From contig CAJUPO010000015.1 of assembly GCA_910588145.1 (NCBI GenBank), positions 1 to 45,361 on the forward strand: a DNA stretch of 45,361 bases, written 5' to 3'. The notes below the pieces were generated by a model. That model did no database searches and was not told the origin of the DNA. It was given only the letters and a program-made list of their open reading frames with translations. Every line of letters starts with the position of its first letter. The first letter of the stretch is position 1. The DNA is from an uncultured Oscillospiraceae bacterium. GTDB taxonomy: Bacteria; Bacillota; Clostridia; Oscillospirales; Ruminococcaceae. This document shows, in pieces, positions 1 to 11,000 of this stretch. Made by a program: the position numbers and the translations under genes.

Positions 1-69
1 AAATAAATCAATGCCGGCTTCTTCTTTTTCATGCCAATTCTTTTGAATTGGCATGAGCATTAATCATAA

Positions 70-146
70 GGGCCATTAGCTCAGTTGGTTAGAGCAACCG
101 GCTCATAACCGGTTGGTCTGGGGTTCGAGTCCCTAATGGCCCACCA
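70..146 (+). tRNA. tRNA with CAT anticodon (Met or Ile2)
   Basis: The acceptor arm GGGCCAT (70-76) pairs with ATGGCCC (136-142), followed by discriminator A and an encoded CCA. The anticodon loop CTCATAA sits on the stem ACCGG/CCGGT, giving anticodon CAT. It could be elongator tRNA-Met or the lysidine-modified tRNA-Ile2, which share this anticodon. The sequence alone does not settle which, though an initiator tRNA is unlikely because the first base pair is G-C. Confidence 0.95.
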
Positions 147-151
147 ATTTT

Positions 152-227
152 AGGGGTATAGCTCAGTTGGTAGAGCAGCGGTCTCCAAAACCGCGTGCCG
201 AGGGTTCAAATCCTTCTGCCCCTGCCA
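152..227 (+). tRNA. tRNA-Trp (CCA)
   Basis: The acceptor AGGGGTA (152-158) pairs with TGCCCCT (217-223), then discriminator G and an encoded CCA. The anticodon stem GCGGT/ACCGC carries the loop CTCCAAA, anticodon CCA. It lies 5 bp after the preceding tRNA, so the two are probably co-transcribed. The 3' end touches the 381-bp repeat that holds the integrase tail, as is common for integrases that use tRNA 3' ends as target sites. Confidence 0.96.
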
Positions 228-606
228 CGACATTTAGTCCGCAAATGGCTTAGATATGCTGTTTGCGGACTTTATATTTTTTATTAAAAATGATTTTGTC
301 CGTTGTTTGTCCGTTATTTCAAAAAGGTGATTAAAAATATCAAATTTTGACCGTTTACTTATTTGTAGTCTTACCTAATATGCAATCTGACACACTTTCC
401 ATTGCCCTAACTTGAGCTTCATGAAACGAATGAGCATATATGCTCAAGGTTGTATTTGCGTCGTTATGCCCTAAACAAGCTTGTACCGTTTTTACATCAA
501 CACCATTTAATATCATAGCAGTAGCATTGAAATGTCGAAATGAATGTATTGAAACAAACCTCATACCAGTGCGCTTGCAGAACTTTTCAAAGAATTTGTA
601 TGGTGA
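226..606. repeat. 381-bp direct repeat, left copy
   Basis: Positions 226-606 recur at 37543-37923 in the same orientation with the same length, and I saw no difference by eye. The repeat starts in the last two bases of tRNA-Trp and covers the hairpin at 237-270, two TTTGTCCGTT motifs near 296-317, and the C-terminal end of the tyrosine integrase. It divides sharply: sequence on both sides differs between copies. Confidence 0.93.
237..285 (+). terminator. Terminator after the tRNA pair
   Basis: GTCCGCAAA (237-245) and TTTGCGGAC (262-270) form a perfect 9-bp stem followed by a T-rich run. On the other strand it could also end the integrase transcript. An identical copy lies in the second repeat near 37554-37587. 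Confidence 0.8.
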
Positions 607-1262
607 ACGCATACCCATAGGTTCTCCGTTCCATTTAGTAAAAAGCCTGTCATTTTCAACCCATTTAGAGCCGATATTGGTCTTATATCTATTTTGCCAT
701 TCTTTAAAAAGAAGAAGCTTGTCAGTAAGTTCGGAGGGAATTTTAAGCATACGGTTGCTGCTTTTGGTTTTTGGTGTATCTGTATAAATTCCCTTTTCTT
801 TTGTCCACTCTGAAGTTCTTACTACAGTCATAAGACGACTTTCAAAATCAAAGTCTTTCCACTCTAACCCGAGCAGTTCACCACGACGAAGTCCAGTAAA
901 TGCGGCGAGAGTAAAAAAAATTACATACTTGAAATTAACTTCGCTCTCATTTTCAAAAAGTATCAGCATTTGCTGTACTTCATCTAAGGTGTAAATTTCT
1001 CGTTCTTTAGTGGTAATTGTGGGCAATGTAACGTTTTTACAAGGATTACTTTGCAGCATTTGCATTCTGACAGCATAATCGAAAACTGTTGAAATAAAGG
1101 CAATGTGATGCTTAATTGTTTTCGGTGAGAGATTACCGATTACCTCACCTTTGGCGTTAACCTTTTTTTCTTCTGTAAGTTGTGTAACGAACTTTTGAAT
1201 AGTTCTTACATTGATTTTATCCAAACGCATATGACCGATTGCACCATTCGTGAATCTATTCA
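355..1262 (-). pseudogene. Tyrosine integrase, N-terminally truncated
   Basis: A phage/ICE-type tyrosine recombinase that cuts and rejoins DNA at att sites. The catalytic domain is complete: first Arg in FTGLRRGELLGLEW, HSFRHF (His-x-x-Arg), LGHNDANTTLSIYAH with the nucleophile Tyr near the C-terminus. The core-binding (SAM-like) part is mostly present, but the usual N-terminal arm-binding domain is missing because the frame runs into unrelated DNA of the oppositely oriented serine recombinase near 1257. The apparent first residues encoded at 1262-1299 are therefore not native. The C-terminal end sits next to tRNA-Trp, the normal place for an integrase beside its att site. The last part is duplicated at 37543. 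Probably inactive. Confidence 0.85.
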
Positions 1263-2527
1263 ATGAGTGGCACAGCGCCTCCACATCGAAGAAAATCAAA
1301 TCTGTAATTGAGGCAAACGCAAAGGCTGGTAAGTACCGTGCCGCATTTGCACCATACGGATATGTAAAGGGAAATGATGAAAAGAAGCTTCCGGTTGTTG
1401 ACGAACCTGCTGCAAGCGTTGTAAGGCGTATTTTTGAAATGCGTTCTCATGGTGTAAGTCCCCGCCATATTGCAGACAAGCTGAATAAGGAAGGTATTCC
1501 TACCGCTTCGGATTATATGTATGCTAAGCTTGGAAAACCCAATCCCCGCAGAACAAGCCACTTATGGAGTGCTGAACGGATTCGCGCCTTGATAAACAAT
1601 CCCACATATCTCGGACATCTGGCTCAGATGAGAACTACAACGGTTTCCTATAAAAATCACAAGACCGTAAGGAAAGACCCGTCGGAATGGATAATCATTG
1701 AAAACACCCATGAGCCTATCGTTTCTCAGGAGATATGGGATAAATGCAGAGAGATTGAAGCTTCGGTAAGTCAGGGTAAAAAGACAAAAACCGGATTTGT
1801 CGCTCCTCTCAGCGGGTTGATGTTCTGCGCTGACTGCGGTGAAAAAATGCGGCTTGCCTGGAACAACACAACTAACGGCAGCAAGAAAAATCCGAGAAAG
1901 TATGTCAGACACAATTTTAACTGCGGAAGATACAACCGTCATGGGAAGATCGCATGCAATAGTCATTACGTTAAAATGAAAGATATTAACGAACTTGTTC
2001 TTACCGACATTCGTTCAATGGCAAAGCTTGTTGTTGAAAATGAAGAAGCGGCACGTCAGAAATTCCTTGCTCATAAGGAAAAGCAGAACGCTAACAGAAT
2101 CAAGCTTGATACTGCAAGGCTACGTGAAAGCAGATACAGGCTTGAAGAACTTCAAAAGCTTATTCCTGCCGTTTATGAAGATAAGGTGCTCGGCAGGATT
2201 CCGGAATCTGTTTGCGTTAATCTTTTGGAGAAATATCAGTCGGAGCAAAAGGAGTTGTTTACAGAGGTCAAAGAGATTGAAGCAAAGCTGTCCGCTGTAA
2301 AACAGGACGAACAGGACGCAGAGGAATTTATACGGCGATTGAGAAAATATACGGACGTACAGGAACTAACCCGCGAAATGTGTCTTGAACTTATTGAGTA
2401 CATAACTGTGGACGAGTATGCTGCTGACAGACCCAGGGATATTCATATTTATTACAAATTACTTGAAAAACCGCTTCCTCACAAGAAATTCCTCGTTATG
2501 GACGAGGACTGGAAAAACACCGTTTAA
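1257..2527 (+). pseudogene. Large serine recombinase, catalytic domain lost
   Basis: Matches the TnpX/TndX/CisA type of large serine recombinase. It begins in the long helix after the catalytic domain (residues like SKKIKSVIEANAKAGKY), then the recombinase domain (APYGYVKG, RIFEMRSHGVSPRHIADKLN), and the zinc ribbon with CADCGEKM and paired Cys near CGRYNRHGKIACNSHY. A coiled-coil tail rich in Glu/Lys follows. The roughly 130-residue resolvase domain with the catalytic Ser is absent, so it cannot recombine DNA. The junction with the opposing integrase lies around 1250-1262, which suggests a deletion that removed the 5' ends of both genes. No native start is seen. Confidence 0.85.
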
Positions 2528-2801
2528 GGCGGGGTTCTCCCACTTTATTATTGTGTGCCCTTTTGGGGTGAGGAATACTCTTAATCGCTATGTTCATTCA
2601 TCAATGCAGATGAAGAAAAATTATGTAAGCCGTCTGAAACTTACCGCTTAATTTTTCAGCCGTCAAATTTTCGTAATTGTATTTTGGAAAACTGCCCGTT
2701 TTACGATGTTTGTAGCTTGTGTTTTACTAATGGGCGGAATTGACGAAATTGAAAATCACCTTTCAAGACTTATTATATCATAAAATTTATCAGATTATTT
2801 G
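2528..2801. other. Intergenic stretch without a clear gene
   Basis: About 270 bases between the recombinase remnant and the agr-1 promoter. A short open frame ending near 2651 has no ribosome site and no recognisable domain; it may be debris of the mobile element. No strong terminator is seen. Confidence 0.5.
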
Positions 2802-2830
2802 TTGAAATAAATGTAAAGTTATGGTATTAT
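2802..2830 (+). promoter_or_regulatory. Promoter of the regulator/kinase remnant
   Basis: TTGAAA (2802-2807) and TATTAT (2825-2830) with a 17-bp spacer, 20 bp before the start codon at 2851. Between them and the start lies an AGAGGTGATGAG ribosome site. Confidence 0.65.
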
Positions 2831-2850
2831 GAGGATATAGAGGTGATGAG

Positions 2851-4076
2851 ATGGTTAAGGTTGCGATTGTTGATGATGAGAAAGAAGAAGTTATTAAAAT
2901 AAAACAATTGTCGAAGAATTTTTTCAAAGCAATGATATAGAATATCAAATACAAGAGTTTTTTAGTGGAGAAGAACTGCTTAATTATACCGAAACTATGG
3001 ATTTGATATTTTTGGATATTCAAATGAACGGCATTGACGGAATAGAAACGGCAATGAAAATTCGTTCTAAAGATAAAAAAGCAGCCTTGATTTATATTAG
3101 TAATTATTCGGAAAAAATGGCTTCATCATTTGCAGTTCACCCGTTTGCTTTTTTGGAAAAACCGATAAACTCATCTGACAGTAAAAAGGTTTATTTTTTA
3201 CTATACGATATTTTAATAGCTGTAAGTGCTTTTGCGGCGGATATTATTTCTACATTATGCATATCTGTTATTTCCGACAGTACAATTGAAATGACTTTGC
3301 AGAGGCAAAATATGATAATAGCACGTTACTTGCTGACCTGTATTTTGACTTTTATATTTTGTAATCTGGCGTTTTCAATTGTTAAAAGAAAGTATACGGA
3401 TATAGCATGGTACGAAGTAATATTTTATTTGATGCTCGCGGTTGGTGAAACCATGACGGCATCTTACATTGAAAAAATCATACAAAATTCATCTTCGGGA
3501 ATGTTTGTGATATTATTTTTATCTGGATGTTTTATACTCGATATTTATGTTGTTCTGATGTTCTATTGTCTTTCAAGGGGGAGGGAAACAGAAAAAGAAA
3601 ACGCTTTGCTGAGGCAACAATCTAATTTGCAGATAGCGGTTTACCGTGATCTGCAGCAGCAATATGAGCGCTCTATAATAAACGATGCTTTACAGAAAGC
3701 GGAGCAAAAAGGAATAAAAATACATTTGCGTATAGAATCGATGGATTTGTCGTTTTTATCTGATATAGACCTGACAACTATAATTTCAAATTTAATGGAC
3801 AACGCATTGGAAGCGGCGGAGGAGCTTCCAAATAATAAAAAATATATATGGTTTATTATGGAAAGAAAAATGGGGTGTTGTCTGATACATTCGGAAAATG
3901 CATTTGACCACATAGAAAAGTCTTCTGATCGTAAATTTCTTTCCACCAAAAGAGGGCATATGGGAATCGGTCTAACAAATGTAAAAGCGGCGGTTTTAAA
4001 ATATAACGGAATGTTTTCAGCGGAAATTGAAAATGAAAAATTTGTTGTTTCGATTACTATACCTGAAAAAACATAA
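2851..4076 (+). pseudogene. Fused AgrA-like receiver and AgrC-like kinase remnant
   Basis: Starts as a response regulator (MVKVAIVDDEKEE). The frame breaks near 2905, where a one-base shift is needed to continue as VEEFFQSNDIEYQIQEFF. The phospho-acceptor Asp lies in LIFLDIQMNG and the receiver Lys in FAFLEKP. The LytTR DNA-binding domain that should follow is missing; the frame passes instead into hydrophobic helices typical of an AgrC sensor, then a GHKL ATPase with the N box NLMDNALEAAEEL and G box GHMGIGLTNVK. The His-containing DHp segment is also deleted: QQQYERS runs straight into INDALQKAEQKG. So at least one frameshift and two deletions collapsed a regulator and a kinase gene into one. 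It is unlikely to signal. Its position before agrD and agrB shows the original agr operon. Confidence 0.8.
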
Positions 4077-4161
4077 TACATAAATTCTAGCATGTTTGGA
4101 TTTGATTATGGTAATTTTGCACAAAAATAAGCAAAATTACCATATTTTTTTGTAATCCCAT

Positions 4162-4195
4162 TCCCGAATAATGCATATTTCTCCCGAATAATGCA
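4162..4195 (+). promoter_or_regulatory. Tandem operator upstream of agrD-1
   Basis: TCCCGAATAATGCA occurs at 4162-4175 and again at 4182-4195, a 20-bp period (about two helical turns), ending 5 bp before the -35 box. LytTR regulators of the AgrA family bind direct repeats of this spacing, so this is probably the activator site of the locus. The matching regulator is broken here, so it may come from elsewhere. Confidence 0.75.
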
Positions 4196-4200
4196 AACTA

Positions 4201-4229
4201 TTGATTTTTGATTATTCCAATGCTATACT
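4201..4229 (+). promoter_or_regulatory. agrD-1 promoter
   Basis: TTGATT (4201-4206), 17-bp spacer, TATACT (4224-4229) with an extended TG two bases upstream. It follows the tandem operator directly and lies 86 bp before agrD. Confidence 0.8.
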
Positions 4230-4315
4230 GAAATTACAAAATCTTGTAATTTCCAAAATATGGCGAATAAAGTTCTGGTGAGACTGACTTGTCTTGCCTA
4301 TAGAAAGGAAGGATA

Positions 4316-4465
4316 ATGATGAAAAAAAACGTTGAAAAGAAGGCCTTGACTCTTTTGGCTTCTATTGCCAAAAAGACTTCTTCAGCTATGGCAAATCAGG
4401 CATGCGCTTACTGGCAGCATGATCCTAAAATGCCTAAGTCTGTGAAGAAAATGCGTAAGTTCTGA
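4316..4465 (+). CDS. agrD: AgrD autoinducer prepeptide (agr-1)
   Basis: A 49-residue prepeptide with the AgrD layout: an amphipathic N-terminal leader (MMKKNVEKKALTLLASIAKK), a core around NQACAYWQHD with Cys30, and a charged C-terminal tail beginning PKMPKS. AgrB of the family cuts off the tail and closes a thiolactone on the Cys; by alignment with clostridial AgrD the ring may be CAYWQ, which is inferred. The gene is preceded by AGAAAGGAAGG and starts at ATGATG (4316 or 4319). Its stop overlaps the agrB start (TGATG), so the two are translationally coupled. It is intact although the sensor genes upstream are broken. Confidence 0.9.
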   Translation: MMKKNVEKKALTLLASIAKKTSSAMANQACAYWQHDPKMPKSVKKMRKF

Positions 4466-5034
4466 TGCTCGAACATTTATCAGAAAAATTTGCAGGGAAG
4501 CTGATTCAAGCTGGGATTATTTCCAAGGAAGATACAGACGTGTATGTTTACGGATTCTTTCAGGCAGCGATGATGTTCTTTAACATTGTGACGACATTGA
4601 TTTTGGGCATCTTGTTTCAGCTTCTTATTTCCTGCATCCTACTCAATCTGGCGTATATTCCGATCAGGATAAGCGCTGGCGGACACCATGCGGACAGCCC
4701 TTTAAAATGCTACATCAATTCGACTCTTATGATAGCTTTCTTGCTTGCGATCATAAAATGGATTCCGATTCATCCGATAGTTTCTATCGCTTTACTTGCC
4801 ACGTCAAGTTTTGTAATATTTGTTTTAGCACCGGTTGGAACGAGAAATAACCCTTTGGACGAAGTGGAACGGCGTATTTTCAAAAGGCGTACACGAATTA
4901 TTTTGTATGTTGAAATAGCGGTATTTACGTGCTTGCTGTTTTTTGGCGAAAATCAAATCGCCGGAACTATAGCGTTGGGAGTGTTCACAGAAGGTCTTAT
5001 GCTTTTAATAGGCTATGTAAAAAATAAAAATTAA
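4465..5034 (+). CDS. agrB: AgrB membrane peptidase (agr-1)
   Basis: 189 residues, normal for AgrB, the integral membrane Cys peptidase that processes AgrD and forms the cyclic peptide. The family signature is complete: IRISAGGHHADSPLKC holds the catalytic His75 and Cys82, seven residues apart as in Staphylococcus AgrB. Several hydrophobic helices (about 32-65, 85-125, 145-185) and the conserved PVGTRNNPLDE loop follow. The start overlaps the agrD stop. A short hairpin and the Rhs gene follow after about 60 bp, so the Rhs gene may be partly co-transcribed. Confidence 0.92.
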   Translation: MLEHLSEKFAGKLIQAGIISKEDTDVYVYGFFQAAMMFFNIVTTLILGILFQLLISCILLNLAYIPIRISAGGHHADSPLKCYINSTLMIAFLLAIIKWIPIHPIVSIALLATSSFVIFVLAPVGTRNNPLDEVERRIFKRRTRIILYVEIAVFTCLLFFGENQIAGTIALGVFTEGLMLLIGYVKNKN

Positions 5035-5047
5035 TAGAATGAATGTG

Positions 5048-5079
5048 AAGCTGTATTTTAAATACAGCTTCTGCATTTA
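5048..5079 (+). terminator. Hairpin between agrB-1 and the Rhs gene
   Basis: AAGCTGTATT and AATACAGCTT form a 10-bp stem with almost no loop, followed by TCTGCATTT. The T-run is poor, so it may be a weak terminator that lets part of the transcript into the Rhs gene. Confidence 0.55.
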
Positions 5080-5093
5080 AAAAGGAGGAATAG

Positions 5094-8000
5094 ATGAATA
5101 AAAAATTCAGACGAATAGTCTCCGGTGTTTTGTCGGTGATGTTCGTTGGACAGGTTCTGATCTACGGCGACGGAAGTTCGCAGGGCATCGCTCATGCGGA
5201 AACTATCGAAGCGATCAAAGAGGCTGTTGCAGAAGAGAAAACTAATGACGAACTACGGAAGAATTTGATTCTGCCGTTGAGGGAATAGGCGAAGTCGAGT
5301 ATTTTGACGAGTCTGAACCGGCTGCCCAAAGCGAAGAAGAATTCGAAGAACCGGATTATATGACTTATCTTGAGATAAGCGGAAGGGTATCAAAGGGTGG
5401 TCAAAAGACGAATGATAAAACGCCTATTTACGTGCGTATTTTTGACGGCAACTGGGCAGAGATCAATTCGGTAGAAATCGCTGACGGAAGCGAATTTGAG
5501 GTACAGGCAGGCGGTTCTGACGTATATAACGTCAAGTTTGAGTGCGATGGATATCTGCCGTTTTACCTCAAGGATTTCGGAACGGGTTCATATACCGTAG
5601 GTTCGGGGGATTCTTGGGATACCGTAACTCTCGTTCCCGGCGATACCACATGGAATGAAGAAAACGACAATCAGTGGAGCGATGACGTTCTCAACGCCGC
5701 CGATGCTGCATATGTACGCAGTTGCCTTGGAGCGACTCGTGGTGACAGCGACTTCAATCCAAGCATGGACGCAGACGGCGACAACGTCATAAGTCAGGCG
5801 GATCTGGATGCATTTTGTGCGTTTTATGAAGAACTCGGAGATGAGGAATATGTAATACCACAGAATATTTTGAATTTAGATTTAAACAGCGACGATGTTA
5901 TCAATGATACTGATTACAAGCTTTTAGAAGATTCAGGCGCTTCCGAGGAACAACTGGCGGCTTTCCAGAGTGAGTTGAACGGCGTTCGTGATACAAATAC
6001 ATGGGTTTACATCTACAACCATGAAATGACAGGCGATATATATGTAAATGCTGATGATTATGAGCAAGGCCTTGCCAAAATAAAACGCATCTGCTCAGAA
6101 ACGTGGACGTTCCGAAAATTATTACGAGTATATGGACAAGGACGATAACGGAACAATTGAGCCTTCTGATGTAACATGGTTTGAAGATGCATATAATGGC
6201 GATCTTGACTGGGATTACGCTTTTAAGAGAAACATAAGGGTTTATGGAAACGGAGAGTTTCCGTACAGCTTAAACCTTCATGATACGAACCTTGATCTTA
6301 ACGGCTGTGCTGTTAAAGTTAAAGATTGTATGTCCTTCACGACGGATATGCCGCAGTTCTGGGGTGACAGTGGAGCAACTCTTGACATAAACGGCGGATA
6401 TTTGGACGTTTGGAACAATCTTATTTTTAGAACGGCTGCTCAAAACAGCGGCGCAGAACAAAATATGTATCTCAACGGTGGAGAAGTATATATCGGTGGA
6501 GATTTTAACTTCGGTCAGATAGGGTGTTATGATACAATATGGATGACCGATGCCGCTGATTATCTGCAAATCTGGGGAAATTGGAACTACATTACGCTGA
6601 CCGATATGGAGGGCAAATGGACTGCCGGAGAAATTGATTTTCTCGGACCTATATGGGAAGTTAATGAAACTTCAGGTCCAAAATCAATTTATTCTTCCGG
6701 AGAGCATAAGATACTGTTCTATTATGAGGGCGGTCGTCAGACGATCCTTTGGGATAATTGCATTACGTATATTGATGAAGAAGACGGAAGTCTGAATACA
6801 CAGCGCACATTCAATTTTGACAATGAAGACGGTTTAATTTTCCCATATGGATATTCAGAAGAATTGTATTGGTTCCGCCCATGGTGGAGACCTTACGAGG
6901 AACCTGATTATACTCTTTACCGCAAAGGATGGGAAATGGGCGACGGCGTTCATCCTCCGACGGGAAATTACACTAAAACATTTGTAGACCTTACGGTTAA
7001 ATCGCCGGGTATGGATACCGATTTCGTAAGAACCTACAACTCGATGAATACTGAGGAAGGAAGTTTTGGTATCGGTTGGGATTTCAACCTTGATGTCAGC
7101 AAAATTATTCAGCCTGCCGATAATTATTATCAGGTTGTTCTGCCAAACGGTTCTAATACGACCTTTAAGAAAAACGGCGACAAGTTTGAATGCCTTAACA
7201 AGCACAGCATAATGGAGCAAAGCGGCAATGAATATGTCATAACGCTTGAAGATCAGACGAAGTACTATTTTAACAGCGATCTTGAACTTTACAAAATGGA
7301 AGATCTTCACGACGACGCTATTACTATCGGCAAGATCGACGGAAATAACGTTCGTACTGTAACCGACTCCACCGGTCGTGAATACAAAATCTACTATACT
7401 TCAAAAGATGCGCATAAGCGTATAACCAAAATCGAAGATACGGTTTCAGGACGTATAGTAGAATACTCCTATAATGATAAAAAGCAGCTTGTATCCGCAA
7501 AAAGCATTCTGGGAGCGACTGAAACTTATGGTTACGACAGTAACGGTCATCTCAACAAAATAACCAACTGCTATAACGAAGTAACTGAAGAAATGGTTTA
7601 TCACAAGGACGGCAGAGTTGACAATCTTTCAAATTCTTCCGGTCTGAAGCAGGTTTATCAATATGATAAGGCACACAAAAACACTTCGATAAAAGAATAC
7701 GATCACGACAAATATGTTAAGGAAACAAAGTGCGATTACGATGAAAAACTTGCTGTAAAGACAAATATTGTTTATACCGACGGAAAGACCTACGAGATTG
7801 AAAAGGCTGAATATACCAAGGATTCCGAGGGTAAAAACAAGTACGATGAAGTGGAATTTTACACTGATGAAAACGGCAATAAGATTCAAAATAAATATGA
7901 CAAAAACGGTAATATTATCGAAGTTATTAACCCTGACGGTTCACAGCAGCGTTCGAGGTTTAACGGTAAAAACTTTTTGACCGTTTCTGTTGACGAGTGC

Positions 8001-11000
8001 AATAACGTTGCGTTAAAGGAATACGACGATACCGGAGTAAAGGTTATCCGTGAAGCTCAGGGACTCGAGCCGTTTGAAGATGTCAGCGCATTCTTAGCAG
8101 ATGGATTTAACGTAAAAAATTATCTTGACGCTAACGTAAGTAAATTTGCGGTCACCACTTACGAATACTGCACAGTCGGAGAACAGCATAAGATTCACGG
8201 TTTGATAAAAAAATTGACAGACCCTGAAGGGCACGTCACGGAGTACGATTATTATGACGACGGTACTCTGAAAAGCGAGCTTAAATATGCTGCCGGAAGC
8301 AGCAGTGCAAACGGCGGTAAAACGGAATATCAATACAATAATATGTTCCTTATCAGCAAGTCGACTTCGCCGGAAGGTTCCGTTACGGAAACTTTCTACG
8401 ACAAGGCTGAAAATATTATCTGCAAAAAGGAATACGGCAGAGGCGACGTTCCAGCCGTTACCAGAACTGAATACGATTTTCTGGGAAGAGTTGTCAAGGA
8501 AGTAACTCCAAACGCATACGATCCCGCTCTTGAATTGGATTCAAAATTCACTCACTACGACGCGGATAATTCCAAGGCAAATTATGCTGTACACACATAT
8601 TATCCAAGCGGTCTCGTTAAAACAGACAAGGACGCAGTCGGCAATGTGACCTCGTATGAATATGACGCTTCCGGCAAACTTATTCTTACTTCGACTGATT
8701 ACGAAATTGTAAAAAAATACGCTTTCAAGACGTTTAAAGGCGTTAGTTCCGAGCCGCAGACAACAGCTCACAACGGTCTTCTGACCACAAAAACTCAGTA
8801 TATCACGTCTGATAAACAGGTGGTTTCTGCCACATTGACCAATTATAAGGGCGATACCGTTCAGGAAAAGGTAAACGGCAGGGTTAAGCGTACAAACGAA
8901 TATTACGCAAACGGTCTGCTCGGAAGCGAAACCGACGCCAAGGGCAATAAGACTGAATACGCCTACAACGGTCTCAAACTCCAGACTGAAAAGCATAGTC
9001 CGTTCTTCAAGAGAGACGACGGTTCCATAGCTTATACTATTACCAAAAACACGTATAATAAAAATGGTAATATGACAGTTGGAGAAACAACTAATCAGGA
9101 TCAAAATACCAAAAATAAAAAATGGAGTTGTGCGGAATATTCGTATGATTATCTTGGAAATACCGTTCAGTCTGTAATTTACGGCGACGGAAATACGAAA
9201 AATTACACGAAATATTTTTACAATAAAGACGGCACACGTACTAAAATGTACACTGGAATGTCGTCTGAAAACGATACCGACAGGCTTGAAACCTTTTACG
9301 AATTTGACGGCAGAAATAATCTTGTAAGCACGATTGAAAAAGCTAACGGAACGGAAGTATTCAATTCCGGAACGCTTACATACGATCTGAATAACAACGT
9401 TATTAAAGCGATTGATTCCAACGGCAATGTTACAAACAAAAAGTACGACGCTTTGAACCGTATTATTGAATCTGAAACGATTTGCGACGATGAAAGCAAA
9501 AACGTATCTCAGAGTATTACCTATGATAACATGGGAAATACAATCAAAACTGTTCAGAACGGTCAGTCTACAAGTTTCATCTATGATAAAATAGGCAGAC
9601 TTACTGAAGAGCGTTCACCGGATTACTATAAGGGTTACTTCTATGTAGGAAGCACTGAAAACAAGGCAAAGCTGCTTACCGGACAGTCAAATCTCCTTAT
9701 CTATACTTCTACTGAGTATGAATATGATGATGAGATGCGCCTTTCAAAAGTAAAGGATCTTGGAAACGAATCCGCTTCTTACACTTATGATGAAAATGGC
9801 AATAAGGCTTCCGTCACATACGCTAACGGAACGAAAACTGAGTATAGCTACAATCTTGGCAATTATATTGCTTCTCTTGTAAATAAAAAGGGAAATTCCA
9901 CAATTTCTAAGTATGATTATACTTATTATTTGGACGGTTCTGACGCTTGCAAAACACGTACTGAAAGTGATATAATAGAAAAGACGTCATATAAGTACGA
10001 CAGAATGGGAAGGCTTATTTCCGAATCGGAAGTAAACGGAAATATTAACAATACCATTAAGTATTCGTATGACGATTACAGCAACCGTTCCAAGATGACC
10101 GTAACGGGCGAGAAGAATTACACCACCGATTACGACTACAGTCTTAACGGACATTACACCGGACTTCTCCAGAAGGAGATTAAAACAACCAGTGATGTAG
10201 TACAGTATACTGTATATACATATGACGCTAACGGCAATCAGATTACCAAGAACGATCCTGACGACGGATTGCAGACAAATGCATACGACGGACTGAATCA
10301 ACTTATTTCTGTTCAGAACGGCGAAATGAATGCGTCTTATACATACGGATATGACGGACTCAGAAGAACCAAAATTGTCAATAGTGAGAAAACAACTCAT
10401 CTTTACGATGGTACGGAGCTTATAGTTGATATCGGCGGCGGTTCAAATTATACGGCGGATATTTATATTCGTGGTACAGGTCTTATTTCAAAACGTCACT
10501 TCTACAACGGAATGACAAGCGACGTCAGCTACTATCTGCAAAATGCCCACGGCGATATTGTTAATCTTACCAGTGAAACCGGTGATAAGACTAAAACTTA
10601 TCGTTACGACGCTTTCGGCGTTGAAAAGAACGCTGACGAAAATGATATAAATCCGTTCAGATACAGTGGAGAATATTTTGCCAAGGAAACAGGTACAATA
10701 TACCTGAGAGCAAGATACTATGATCCGTCTATCGGCAGATTTATAACAAGAGATACTGTAACAGGAACTCCTAACGATCCGTTAAGTCTGAATTTGTACA
10801 CTTACTGTCGAAACAATCCTATTCCGTTTAATGATCCTGACGGACATTTCTGGGGTACGCTTGTAAAGGCAGCCGTAGGAGCTGTAATTAACGTAGCTGT
10901 TACTGCGGTATGTGACTATCTTGATGACGGAGAGTTCAACAGCGGTGCAGGAGAATATCTGTCGGCTGCTGCGACCGGAGCGATCTCTGCGGTAATTTCA

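Noticed and set aside
440..787. Plus-strand open frame of 115 codons opposite the integrase
   Set aside because: It mirrors the coding strand of a clear tyrosine recombinase and has no ribosome site.
6270..10400. Several minus-strand open frames of 67-187 codons inside the Rhs gene
   Set aside because: They are shadows of the repetitive YD-repeat frame, hydrophobic by reverse-strand codon effects, with no start signals.
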